Assembly: GCA_036419695.1 (NCBI GenBank)
Contig: CP143946.1
Span: forward strand, 2,288,001-2,352,000
From: [Clostridium] symbiosum
GTDB lineage: Bacteria; Bacillota; Clostridia; Lachnospirales; Lachnospiraceae
Direction: 5' to 3'
Length of the DNA stretch: 64,000 nt
Shown here: positions 17,930 to 26,278 of the stretch, piece after piece
Layout of the letters: each line of letters begins with the position of its first letter
Position numbering within the stretch: the first letter of the stretch is position 1
Notes under the pieces: model-generated
The model's input: the letters and a program-made list of their open reading frames with translations, nothing else
Database searches by the model: none
Told to the model about the DNA's origin: nothing
Made by a program: the position numbers and the translations under genes

Positions 17930-19422
17930 AGATGCTGAATGATTATTATTTTGGTAAGGCAGACGGGTATGAGGAAGTTCGCACAGAGAATTATGATATA
18001 GATACATATTATTATGATAAAGGCATCGATTTGGTGAAAGATGAAATATTGATTCTATTTGGACGAAAAGGTAACGGTAAGACTTTTATTGCACAGAAAG
18101 CGATGAAGGATATTGCTCAAGCCGGGGGTGATGCATATTTCATACGATATCAAATGATTAAAAGAAAGATGCAATTATTAAATGTCAATATACCAAGGCT
18201 TATCGACTGGGAGATGGCAATAACATTTTTAATTTGTGAAGAGCTCATAGGTTGCGGTCTTATTTACGTTGAAGATCCAGAGGCATTATTGCCGTACGTA
18301 GCAGTGAAACAAAATACTCTCGGATTAAAGGGGATATTAAACAGAATTTCAGGAGAAGCCAGTCTTCCGCTCGGAATAAAGATGGCTTTTCGACCAGACG
18401 AAAAAAAATCAAAGGATAGTCCTGAGGTGCTTTGCGAAAAATTAATAACTGAGTTGATATCAATAGAAACAGACAAGAATATTTTATTCATTTTCGACGA
18501 ATTTGATGAGCTTCTTTTTACTTCGGAAGAAAGGGAAGCGCTATCTTCTTTTATTGAAATGCTGAATAGTTATCCCAGAGAGCATAGAATTAAGAATGTA
18601 AAATTTGTGGTTCTGTTAAGAAACGATAAAATCGTGATGAAAGGAGCAGCGCAAAAAATTTTACTGGATAAGTCAACCACATTGAGTTGGACAAAAGATG
18701 ATTTATATGAAATGCTGGACAAAAGATTAAAGGCAAATGGCATTACATTAGAACATATATTTGATAAAAATATAGCTATATATGATTATGATCCAATTAG
18801 TAAGGAAAAAGAGGTTAATAATAAACCATTCTGGGACTTTCTCATGGATTATACATTATATAGGCCCAGGGATCTTATTGAATTTTTAAACATTTGTACT
18901 AGTGGTGGTTTTAAGAAGTTAGAGCGGATAGGAACGTCCGATTTAAAAAAAGTCCTGAAGATATATTCCAAAGAATATTTTTTAAATGATATATGTGATG
19001 AACTATTAGCATTTTTTCAGAATAAGGACATAGAAAAAACACGAAGGATAATGTTGAATCTCTTTACAAAGCTATGTGATGTACCGGCAGACCGAGATAA
19101 TAACTCGCACTACTGGATACTTTTGGAGGGTTTTAAATGCAGCCAGTTTTATGATATTGCTAAAGAAGAATTGCCGGAAAACTTTTCGAACGACGATATT
19201 ATTAAGGAATTGTTCGAATACTTACTCAAAATCGGGTGTATTGGACAGCTTAAGAGAATAGGTACAGCTCCCGGCATTGGTGGAAAACTGCAATGGGGAT
19301 TTACTTTCGAGGGGGCAACGGTAAATGTTTCTTCGGATGGCAGGTATATTTTGCACAAAGCGATAAGATACCTATTTATGGAAGAATTTATACAGGAGGG
19401 AGTTAATAAGAATGAAAAATGA
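17926..19422 (+). CDS. P-loop ATPase (Sll1717/KAP-like) in the radical SAM operon
   Basis: The product is 498 residues. Walker A is G-R-K-G-N-G-K-T at residues 46-53, and Walker B is ILFIFDEFDE near 185-194. VVLLRNDKIV about 35 residues later resembles a sensor-1 region. The C-terminal half contains a TLYRPRDLIEFLNIC segment like that of Sll1717-type and related STAND/KAP-like ATPases. No membrane segments and no nuclease or protease domain are visible. It is translationally coupled to the radical SAM gene upstream and overlaps the peptide gene by 11 nt. It may drive maturation, act as a sensor, or be an effector. AT-rich. Confidence 0.75.
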   Translation: MKMLNDYYFGKADGYEEVRTENYDIDTYYYDKGIDLVKDEILILFGRKGNGKTFIAQKAMKDIAQAGGDAYFIRYQMIKRKMQLLNVNIPRLIDWEMAITFLICEELIGCGLIYVEDPEALLPYVAVKQNTLGLKGILNRISGEASLPLGIKMAFRPDEKKSKDSPEVLCEKLITELISIETDKNILFIFDEFDELLFTSEEREALSSFIEMLNSYPREHRIKNVKFVVLLRNDKIVMKGAAQKILLDKSTTLSWTKDDLYEMLDKRLKANGITLEHIFDKNIAIYDYDPISKEKEVNNKPFWDFLMDYTLYRPRDLIEFLNICTSGGFKKLERIGTSDLKKVLKIYSKEYFLNDICDELLAFFQNKDIEKTRRIMLNLFTKLCDVPADRDNNSHYWILLEGFKCSQFYDIAKEELPENFSNDDIIKELFEYLLKIGCIGQLKRIGTAPGIGGKLQWGFTFEGATVNVSSDGRYILHKAIRYLFMEEFIQEGVNKNEK

Positions 19423-19609
19423 TATAGAGTGCCGCACTCCCTCAATAGTTGATTTAATTAGAGAAAGGGGGAGAAACTGCAATGGTGTAAATATTTTATT
19501 TGAAATTGTATTGAGAAACAATGAGAATTCTAATAATCAGAAGACTTATTATGATGCTTTTAACAGAGAGCCAGATCTCTATGATGATTCCTGGGGAGAT
19601 TCCTGGTAA
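19412..19609 (+). CDS. 65-residue peptide, candidate RiPP precursor
   Basis: ATG 19412 lies 11 nt after AGGAGGG and overlaps the ATPase gene by 11 nt, so the ORF has a real ribosome site and operon position. The N-terminal ~35 residues are mixed charged/hydrophobic and could be a leader. The C-terminal ~20 residues are rich in aromatic and acidic residues: Y46-Y47-D48, Y57-D58-D59, W61-G62-D63 and a terminal S64-W65. Aromatic-x-Asp/Asn triplets are the substrates of three-residue cyclophane-forming radical SAM/SPASM enzymes. No Gly-Gly cleavage motif and no dedicated protease or exporter are visible. The precursor function is inference from position and composition; a small regulatory partner of the ATPase is the alternative. 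Confidence 0.65.
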   Translation: MKNDIECRTPSIVDLIRERGRNCNGVNILFEIVLRNNENSNNQKTYYDAFNREPDLYDDSWGDSW

Positions 19610-19713
19610 AAGTACAACGATGCTTTTTCGATTAATACATTCAAATTAGGATACAGAAAATGAATTGCAGAAAGACTGAAAAAGATATTGTCAAAAGAGA
19701 GAAACTATTTTTA

Positions 19714-19742
19714 TTGACTCCGTCCTCCCAGTTCACTATAAT
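19714..19742 (+). promoter_or_regulatory. Promoter upstream of the VanZ-like gene
   Basis: TTGACT (19714-19719), a 17-nt spacer and TATAAT (19737-19742) form a near-consensus sigma-A promoter. It would give an approximately 85-nt leader to the ATG at 19835. Confidence 0.6.
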
Positions 19743-19834
19743 AAATAAAATAACCAATTCGGACATTCAAAGCTCCCCAACAAGAGCCGCAGCCAAAATG
19801 AATAAAATCAAACAGACTGGTAAAAATTAGAAAT

Positions 19835-20434
19835 ATGACAATACGAAACAAAATGAAACTCTGGGGCTATATGCTCCAGGACATGAAAGAACCGGTAAGC
19901 TATCTGCCCCAGGCCGTCCTCATCGGCCTGGCGGCGGCCGCTGCCGGATTCTTTCTTTTATTCATAATAAAATGGATTAAAAAGGAGCCGCGTATCGGCC
20001 GGAACAGAACTGCAGGTGAAATCGCCCTGCATATTTGTGTGCTGTTTCTTTTTGCCGCTTACCTGACCGTCCTTCTTCAGGAAGCATTCTTTTCCCGTCC
20101 GCCCGGTTCCAGGACTTCCGTCGATATGGAACTGTTCGGTACTTGGGGGCACAGCCCGCAAGGCAATGCCTATGTAATAGAAAACGTCATTATGTTCATC
20201 CCCTGGGGAGTTCTTCTGCCCGTCCTCATCAGGCCGTTTGGCAGAGGCGCCGGAGCCTGGCTTTGCATTCTAAGCGGTTTTCTGGCAAGCGTATCGCTGG
20301 AGACAGCACAGTATCTGACGCAGAGAGGCCATTGCCAGCTGGACGATGTGGTAATGAACACACTGGGGACGCTGGCTGGATGGCTGATTTTCAAATTGTT
20401 GTCATGTATTCTATTCAGCCGCCGTTCCGTTTAA
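19835..20434 (+). CDS. VanZ-like family membrane protein
   Basis: The product is 199 residues with about five membrane segments. The VanZ-like core is clear: ENVIMFIPWGVLLPVL, SGFLASVSLETAQYL, and CQLDDVVMNTLGTLAGWL with the D-D-V-x-x-N-x-x-G motif. VanZ itself gives low-level teicoplanin resistance, but most family members have no assigned function. There is no good ribosome site before ATG 19835; ATG 19850 is possible. GC content is clearly higher than in the operon just upstream, so it is probably not part of that system. Confidence 0.83.
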   Translation: MTIRNKMKLWGYMLQDMKEPVSYLPQAVLIGLAAAAAGFFLLFIIKWIKKEPRIGRNRTAGEIALHICVLFLFAAYLTVLLQEAFFSRPPGSRTSVDMELFGTWGHSPQGNAYVIENVIMFIPWGVLLPVLIRPFGRGAGAWLCILSGFLASVSLETAQYLTQRGHCQLDDVVMNTLGTLAGWLIFKLLSCILFSRRSV

Positions 20435-20469
20435 GATATCAGGCTAACATAATTGAATAAACGGAAAAG

Positions 20470-20515
20470 AGAGAGCAGGTAAAAACTAAAACAATCAAGT
20501 TTTTACCTGCTCTCT
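20470..20515. terminator. Bidirectional terminator between the VanZ-like gene and the GntR gene
   Basis: AGAGAGCAGGTAAAAACT (20470-20487) and its exact complement at 20498-20515 form an 18-bp stem with a 10-nt loop, flanked by A tract and T tract. The GntR stop codon (20503-20505, minus strand) lies inside the stem. Confidence 0.85.
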
Positions 20516-21519
20516 TTTGTATTACCGTCCATTTCCCCACAGCTCTCCCTGGACTTCTCAACCAATTCTTTAATATGCAGTATCGAGCCGCGGTCAAGGC
20601 GGTAATCGAAAGGTATAATAATCCCGCCATTTTCAGAAAAACGTTCCAAAGCCTGGCAGATTCCTTTGCGTCCGCTTCCGGCATAGTCGGCGTAAACAAT
20701 TGCATAGTCGGCCTTTTGCAGTTGCCGCTTAATCGTCTCATCGTGATCTTCGTCGGTAAAATGGAGAACCGAAGGCAGATTGTCAAAGTCACGGAGCTGT
20801 TCCTGCATGATGTCACTGAAGGTCTGATTCCGACAGAGCGTAATGACGCGGCTTCCGGCCGGTATTTGGGCAATGCTGATGGCAGAATCCCTGGAAAGAT
20901 CCATTGTTACCTGCTGCAGTCTCTCCAGACAGCCCGGCAGCAGTTGGGTAAGCAGCCGGAAGTGATTGGTGGTAGTGATGATAAGCTCGAAGCTGTCCCA
21001 CAGGCGTGTGGGAGTTGCCGCCACATCGTTTAGCAGATATCCTGCAAAGCCGACTCCGTCGATTGGCTGAAGCTGCCGCTTGGCAGCCCATACGCACTCG
21101 TCGCAACAGTCAATCCGTGCAATGTTGACCGGATCAGCGGTTTGAGGGAGCCGTTTTAATTCATCCTGGAAAATTCCGAGCAGATCATCGGGATGAATCT
21201 GCAGATCACTGATTTTTTCCAACATGTTCCTGATCTCCCGGCGGATAAATTCAATCGAGTTTGCCGACATTTTGGAGGCGACAAAGGAGCCGCTGCCGCG
21301 TCTTGTCTCAATTTTACCCGATTCAAGCAGAAGGGCGTAAGCGGCTTTAATCGTGCCGCGGGCAATACCCGTATCCTGGCTTAACTGGCGCTCCGTAGGG
21401 AGCCGATCGCCGGGATGGAGCTGTTCTGTCCGGATCAGTTCGCTGATTTGCTGAGCCACCTGCTTATAGGCAGGGGACTTTTGTGATTTATCGATTGTGA
21501 GAGAAATGGCACAGCTCAT
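20503..21519 (-). CDS. GntR-family transcriptional regulator
   Basis: The product is 338 residues. The N-terminal ~75 residues are a GntR winged helix (QISELIRTEQLHPGDRLPTERQLSQDTGIARGTIKAAYALL, then IETRRGSGSFVAS). The remaining ~260 residues are not the aminotransferase domain of MocR types and look like an alpha/beta effector domain that I cannot name. ATG follows an AAAAAGGAGA site. The gene is divergent from the NicX-like/TRAP operon across about 590 nt, so it probably controls that operon and senses its substrate or a metabolite. Confidence 0.82.
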   Translation of the reverse strand: MSCAISLTIDKSQKSPAYKQVAQQISELIRTEQLHPGDRLPTERQLSQDTGIARGTIKAAYALLLESGKIETRRGSGSFVASKMSANSIEFIRREIRNMLEKISDLQIHPDDLLGIFQDELKRLPQTADPVNIARIDCCDECVWAAKRQLQPIDGVGFAGYLLNDVAATPTRLWDSFELIITTTNHFRLLTQLLPGCLERLQQVTMDLSRDSAISIAQIPAGSRVITLCRNQTFSDIMQEQLRDFDNLPSVLHFTDEDHDETIKRQLQKADYAIVYADYAGSGRKGICQALERFSENGGIIIPFDYRLDRGSILHIKELVEKSRESCGEMDGNTKESR

Positions 21520-22114
21520 ATTTCAATTCTCCTTTTTTATAGATTATATTGCAGGCAGTTATAGAATGGTTGCTATTTTATAATGGAAACGATGACGTCA
21601 GAAGTATTTATCAAACGAATATTTATCGTTCAATTACTGATAGGTTTAAATATCAGGCAGTAAACTTATGCCAAAGATTTATGCCGGATAATGGCCATTG
21701 AATGCAGGTTCATCCGTGGATAAATAATCCGAAAGTATCTTAATATTTTCTATTGTAACATGTTTCAAAGTGTTTGTCAGCATGATTATATGGAAAAAAT
21801 TTCAAAAAACGTTAAATTGGATTATACCACAATGCGATATAATGGTCTTAAAATAAAAAAATATGCATATTGGAACATAAAAATAGAGACCTTTTATTGA
21901 CAACCAATTTCTACTGTGATACTATGAAAATAACCAGAAAACAATGAGACAAACATGAAGTTTTTAGAAAATTTGTCACCCCGGCCGGTAACAGACAGAT
22001 GAAAAGCAGTACATGTAAGAAGAGAAGAATTAAACGAAGAAGGAACAGGAAATGGCGCATGATAAGGCGAAAACGTCGTTATATGCGCGGTATCGGTGAA
22101 AGGAAGGAATGAAT
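21520..22114. other. Divergent regulatory region, GntR gene / catabolic operon
   Basis: About 595 nt, AT-rich, with no credible ORF. It contains the forward promoter listed separately. I did not find a clear palindromic GntR operator (N-GT-N-AC-N type) by eye. Confidence 0.5.
21897..21925 (+). promoter_or_regulatory. Promoter of the M29-like/TRAP operon
   Basis: TTGACA (21897-21902), a 17-nt spacer and TACTAT (21920-21925). The predicted leader is about 180 nt. Confidence 0.6.
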
Positions 22115-23131
22115 ATGAATTATTCCCATGATCTCATGCTTCGGATGGCACACAAATATCTTTCAAGAGCAGGGCTGAGGGCCGGAGAAAAGGTTCTAAT
22201 TGTATGTGAACCTCCGTCGGACATGGCGCTTGCCAATGCTCTGTTTGAGGCGGCTCAGCAGAAGGGGGCGGTTCCGGTCCTGGCGGTTTTACCCTATCGG
22301 GGAGTCCAGAATATTGATGTGCCGGCCCACTTAGGGGAGGCGATGAAATCGGCTGATCTTGTGATACCTTTAATACCGTATGAGAGTGCCGATTTTTATA
22401 CAAAGACCTGCCTCGATATGCTGAACGGCGGGACAAGGGTTCTTGGAACAATGAGCGCTACGAAAGAGATGGTGCATGACATGATATATGAGGCCGATTT
22501 CACATTGACCGATAATATCTGCATTGCACTCGAAGAAATTATCAGCAGTTCACAGGAGATACATATCACATCGGAAGGCGGCACCGACATCAGGGCGAAA
22601 CTGGGCGGCAGACCGGTTCAGACAAACCCGGGCAAGGCGGAACATCCTCATGATGAGGCATATATACCGGCCGGAGTGGTAGGGCAGGCTCCGCTGGAAG
22701 AAACATGGAACGGCCGGGTGGTTTTTGACGCGTTTGCCTATCCAGTTGGAATCTTAAGGGAACCGATCACACTGGAAATAAGGGACGGAAGGATCGAAGG
22801 GTTTTCCGGCGGGGCACAGGCGAAAGAGTTTGAGTCATGGTTTGCCGGCCGTAACGATTCCAATATTTACCGTACCTGTCATTATGGCTTCGGTATCAAT
22901 CCGGCCATCCGGCAGCTCAGTGACTTAAAGTTTTTAAATGAGAGAATGTATGGCGTATTTGACATTGGCTTCGGTACCAACGATCTCCCGTGTTTTGGAG
23001 GCGTAATACGTGCAAATGGGCATACGGACGGCCTGATGACGAAAGCCACCGTAAAATATGATGGGGTAGAGGTGATGAGAGACGGTGTTTTTGTCCATCC
23101 GGCGCTGGTGAAACTGTTTGAGAAAAAATAG
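22115..23131 (+). CDS. M29 aminopeptidase-like / NicX-like metalloprotein
   Basis: The product is 338 residues. The fold markers are GEKVLIVCEPPSD (N-terminal domain), a central strand-rich part with FDAFAYPVG, and the C-terminal metal region: H256 in TCHYGFGINP and H303-x-D305 in ANGHTDGLM. These correspond in pattern to the His/His-x-Asp ligands of the M29-related 2,5-dihydroxypyridine dioxygenase NicX and the thermophilic aminopeptidases. In an anaerobe an oxygen-dependent reaction is unlikely, so a hydrolytic or other metal-dependent reaction is more probable. ATG 22115 has AGGAAGG at good spacing; ATG 22109 is too close to it. It is first in an operon with an oxidoreductase, a racemase-like enzyme and a TRAP transporter. 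Confidence 0.75.
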   Translation: MNYSHDLMLRMAHKYLSRAGLRAGEKVLIVCEPPSDMALANALFEAAQQKGAVPVLAVLPYRGVQNIDVPAHLGEAMKSADLVIPLIPYESADFYTKTCLDMLNGGTRVLGTMSATKEMVHDMIYEADFTLTDNICIALEEIISSSQEIHITSEGGTDIRAKLGGRPVQTNPGKAEHPHDEAYIPAGVVGQAPLEETWNGRVVFDAFAYPVGILREPITLEIRDGRIEGFSGGAQAKEFESWFAGRNDSNIYRTCHYGFGINPAIRQLSDLKFLNERMYGVFDIGFGTNDLPCFGGVIRANGHTDGLMTKATVKYDGVEVMRDGVFVHPALVKLFEKK

Positions 23132-23148
23132 CCAAAGGAGGATGGAGA

Positions 23149-24330
23149 ATGGATGCCAATAAGGATGTGATGAAAAAAAGGGTAAAAAGTCTGATGATTA
23201 CCGGAGCCACAGGGGAAGTGGGCTCTTATGCCGCTCTTTTTGCGGCCCGCCTGGGGATTGCGGATACTATCTATGTGGTTGCCAGAAATCAGGCAAATCT
23301 TGCTACAATCAGCTATAATGCACAAACGGGTTCATTGATGCGTGGATACCCTTCTATTGTAAAGCCGGTTGGAATGGATCTGTCAAATGTCGAGGAGACT
23401 GCTGAGACACTCAGACTCCTTTCTCCGGAATTACTCATTAACTGCGCAACAGGAATGTCTCTTTATCCTTATTTTCCGGCTATGAAAAAGAGGCAGAAAA
23501 GAATGGGGCTGATACCGGGATTTGCTCATACCCTGCCCAAGGATATGGTGGTTCTCTATCCTCTGATGCAGGCGGTACATCAGGCGGCACCCCGGTGCAG
23601 GGTAGTCAATCTTTCGGCACCGGATTTGGCCGGACCTGTTCTATACCCTGGTGGCCTTGCGCCGACTATTGGAGCGGGGACTCTTGACTCGACCAGCCAG
23701 GGAATTGCACTGAGGGTGGCTAAGGAACTGGGTGTGGCACCAAATAAAATTGTAATCCGTCTCATTGCCCACCACGCCCTCCGTCGTTTTCCGGCTCATG
23801 AAGTACCCTTTATCCTGAAGCTCTATTATGGAGAGCGTGATATTACGGAGGATTTTACAGAAGAGGAACGGTTTGGTTTCGTCAATTATGCGACGGATGT
23901 GACAGGCGTCGAGACAATGAATGCCCCGGTCAGCAACAACGCTTCCATCACGGCGGCCTCTGCGGTGGAAACGGCATATGCTCTTGTGTGCGATGAGGGA
24001 ATCATACGACACGGTTCCGGAATTTTGGGAATACCGGGAGGTGCACCGGTCCGTCTTTTCTGGGACAGACAGGAATTGGCGCTGCCGGAAGGCGTAAGCA
24101 CTGCCGAGGCATTTGAAGTGAATACTGCGGGCATGAAAAAGGACGGACTCGATTATGTAAAGGAAGACGGGACGGCCGTATTTACGGAGGCGGAGCAGTA
24201 CTGGCTCAGGGAGAGCCTGGGACTGGGATGGAAAGAATGCGCTCCGGAAAACTGTGCGGAGATGACAAAAGAACTGAAGGCCGCCTATCAGAAGATGGCT
24301 CTTGAGGAGGGAGCAGCGGCAGACAATTAA
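23149..24330 (+). CDS. NAD(P)-binding Rossmann protein, malate-dehydrogenase/saccharopine-dehydrogenase-like
   Basis: The product is 393 residues. MITGATGEVGSYAALFAAR is a G-x-x-G-x-x-G dinucleotide-binding loop, followed by IYVVARN at the end of the second strand and ELLINCATG. The rest is not assigned to a named enzyme; NLSAPDLAGP and LIAHHALRR resemble lactate/malate dehydrogenase-type substrate regions. It lies 17 nt after the M29-like gene with AAAGGAGG before ATG. It is probably a redox step in breakdown of the compound imported by the TRAP system. Confidence 0.6.
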   Translation: MDANKDVMKKRVKSLMITGATGEVGSYAALFAARLGIADTIYVVARNQANLATISYNAQTGSLMRGYPSIVKPVGMDLSNVEETAETLRLLSPELLINCATGMSLYPYFPAMKKRQKRMGLIPGFAHTLPKDMVVLYPLMQAVHQAAPRCRVVNLSAPDLAGPVLYPGGLAPTIGAGTLDSTSQGIALRVAKELGVAPNKIVIRLIAHHALRRFPAHEVPFILKLYYGERDITEDFTEEERFGFVNYATDVTGVETMNAPVSNNASITAASAVETAYALVCDEGIIRHGSGILGIPGGAPVRLFWDRQELALPEGVSTAEAFEVNTAGMKKDGLDYVKEDGTAVFTEAEQYWLRESLGLGWKECAPENCAEMTKELKAAYQKMALEEGAAADN

Positions 24331-24371
24331 CACAAAACTGCACAAAATCAACGAAGGAGGAGAGGAGACTT

Positions 24372-25088
24372 ATGGCGGTTATAAAAGGCGGCCGGGCAAT
24401 ATATGGGGCGGATATCGGAATTGTGATGCTGGATTGCCGGTTTCCCAGGCCGCCCGGTGATCCCGGCAACGCCCGTTCTTTTTCATATCCGGTTCAATAC
24501 GAGATTGTGGAGTTGGCTGAAACCGAGGCTTTGACAAAACAGGGGACGGAGGAAGCTCTCCACAAGCTTTTTGAAGCAGCCGGAAGGTTGGAAAGACGGG
24601 GCTGCAAAAGTATTGCGACAAGCTGCGGCCTTCTGGTGCCCTATCAGGAGCAGCTTCGTGAAAAGCTTACGATTCCGGTCGTTTCATCCGCGATTTTGCT
24701 GCTGCCTCTTTTACTGAACATGACAGGGGACGGTAAAAAGACTGCCATAGTAGTCAGCAGCAGAACGGAGGCAATCGATGATTATCTGAACGGACTTCCT
24801 GAGAAGCAGCGTGGGCGCTGCGTTTTACTCAGCATGGAAAAATGTCCGGAGTTTATGCGTGGGATTATGTCGTTCTCACAGCCGTATGAGCTGGATACAG
24901 GGCTGGTAGAGCAGGAGTTAATCAATTTGTGCCTGGAGGCAAAGGCGAGGGAGCCGGAAATCAGTCTGTTTTTATTGGAATGCACGAACCTGGCGCCGTA
25001 TTCCCGTCTACTCAGGGAACAGCTGGGAACGCCGGTCTTCGACATCCGGGGGTTAATTGATTTGCTGCATTCCTCGGTAGAATTGTAG
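24372..25088 (+). CDS. Asp/Glu/hydantoin racemase-superfamily enzyme
   Basis: The product is 238 residues. Two catalytic-type cysteines sit in the expected places: TSCGLL (about residue 86) and LECTNLAPYS (about residue 201). This is the two-Cys arrangement of aspartate/glutamate/hydantoin racemases and maleate isomerases. The start (GIVMLDCRFPRPPGDPGN) is a distinct subfamily opening. Preceded by GGAGGAGAGGAG. A racemase or isomerase step on an acidic substrate or a decarboxylation is possible; the substrate is unknown. Confidence 0.72.
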   Translation: MAVIKGGRAIYGADIGIVMLDCRFPRPPGDPGNARSFSYPVQYEIVELAETEALTKQGTEEALHKLFEAAGRLERRGCKSIATSCGLLVPYQEQLREKLTIPVVSSAILLLPLLLNMTGDGKKTAIVVSSRTEAIDDYLNGLPEKQRGRCVLLSMEKCPEFMRGIMSFSQPYELDTGLVEQELINLCLEAKAREPEISLFLLECTNLAPYSRLLREQLGTPVFDIRGLIDLLHSSVEL

Positions 25089-25171
25089 AGGGATAGATAG
25101 GCAGATTGTAAGATACGGTGTTTTCAGTGAGTGACAGTATTTTGTGAGACTTTTTTGAGAGGAGGAGCTAT

Positions 25172-26257
25172 ATGAAAAAATTATTTCTGACCATATTGGT
25201 TGCATCGGTATGTCTGGGAAGTATGGCAGGATGCCAGAGCACGTCATCGGATAAACAGACGGCAGGCCAGTCTGCTGTTGAAGAATCCAAAGAGACAGCG
25301 GAAGAAAAAACAAATGAAACGGCTGCGGACAGGACGGATGAATCGGCTGCTGATTCCGGCAAAACAAGTTTTACGATCGGAGGCGGCCCCCAGGGCGGAG
25401 GCTGGTATGGCCTTGCGGGCCAGCTGGCTTCTGAATGTGAAAATGTGATGGACGGGATGAAATTTTCCGTTATGCCGGGGGGCGGAATCGGAAATATTGA
25501 TTTAACCGAGAAAGGAGAGATGGACATTTCCACGACGGTTTCCCATTTATACCGCTCGGCCCTGGCCGGGACGGCGCCCTATGAGGGGAAAACTTATGAA
25601 AACCTGTCATGTCTGGCGGAGATAGGGACAAGCGATACCTGCCTTTTTATAGTGAAGTCATCCCTGCCTGTCAATTCCATAAAAGATATTGCGGACCAGA
25701 AGTATCCCATCCGTCTCGTGACAACCTCAAAGTCAAGCACGCCGTCGCTGGGGGCGGAACGCATTCTGGCGGAGTTCGGAATGACGGTGAAGGACATTGA
25801 ATCCTGGGGCGGCAGTATGTCTTACCTAAGTTACACCGACGGCTGCCAGCTCATTTCAGACGGCCATGCGGACGGGATTATAGCGCCGATGGTCCCGGCG
25901 ATTACGGAACTGGCGACAAGCGTGGATTTAAAGGTACTGCCGCTGGATGAAGCGATGGTGGACACACTGGTCGAAAAATACGGCTACTCCAAGAACCTCG
26001 TTAAAACCGGCACTTATTCGTTTGCTTCGGAAGAATTCTGGGCCATAGGGGAACCAAATATTCTGCTTTGCAGAAAAGATCTTCCGGAAGACGTCGCCTA
26101 CCATGTTGTGAAGCTGATTTGTGAAAAACCGGATATCATCAGAGGCTGGGGAACCACACACGCCAACTTTAAACCGGAAGAGGCATGTAATAATGTCGGG
26201 GGACCGCTTCATCCGGGAGCGGAGAAATACTTTAAAGAGGCCGGATACCTAAAGTGA
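25172..26257 (+). CDS. TRAP transporter solute receptor, TAXI family (lipoprotein)
   Basis: The product is 361 residues. The signal peptide ends SMAGC, a lipobox with the acylated Cys at residue 21, followed by an acidic Ser/Thr/Glu linker to about residue 65. The binding domain starts FTIGGGPQGGGWYGLAGQLA, the TAXI signature, with later TAGTAPYEG-type and TYSFASEEFWAIGEPNILLC segments. It binds a substrate outside the membrane and delivers it to the fused permease encoded 21 nt downstream. Known TAXI ligands include glutamate and other dicarboxylates, but many are unknown. Confidence 0.9.
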   Translation: MKKLFLTILVASVCLGSMAGCQSTSSDKQTAGQSAVEESKETAEEKTNETAADRTDESAADSGKTSFTIGGGPQGGGWYGLAGQLASECENVMDGMKFSVMPGGGIGNIDLTEKGEMDISTTVSHLYRSALAGTAPYEGKTYENLSCLAEIGTSDTCLFIVKSSLPVNSIKDIADQKYPIRLVTTSKSSTPSLGAERILAEFGMTVKDIESWGGSMSYLSYTDGCQLISDGHADGIIAPMVPAITELATSVDLKVLPLDEAMVDTLVEKYGYSKNLVKTGTYSFASEEFWAIGEPNILLCRKDLPEDVAYHVVKLICEKPDIIRGWGTTHANFKPEEACNNVGGPLHPGAEKYFKEAGYLK

Positions 26258-26278
26258 TGAAGAAAGGAGACGGTAACA

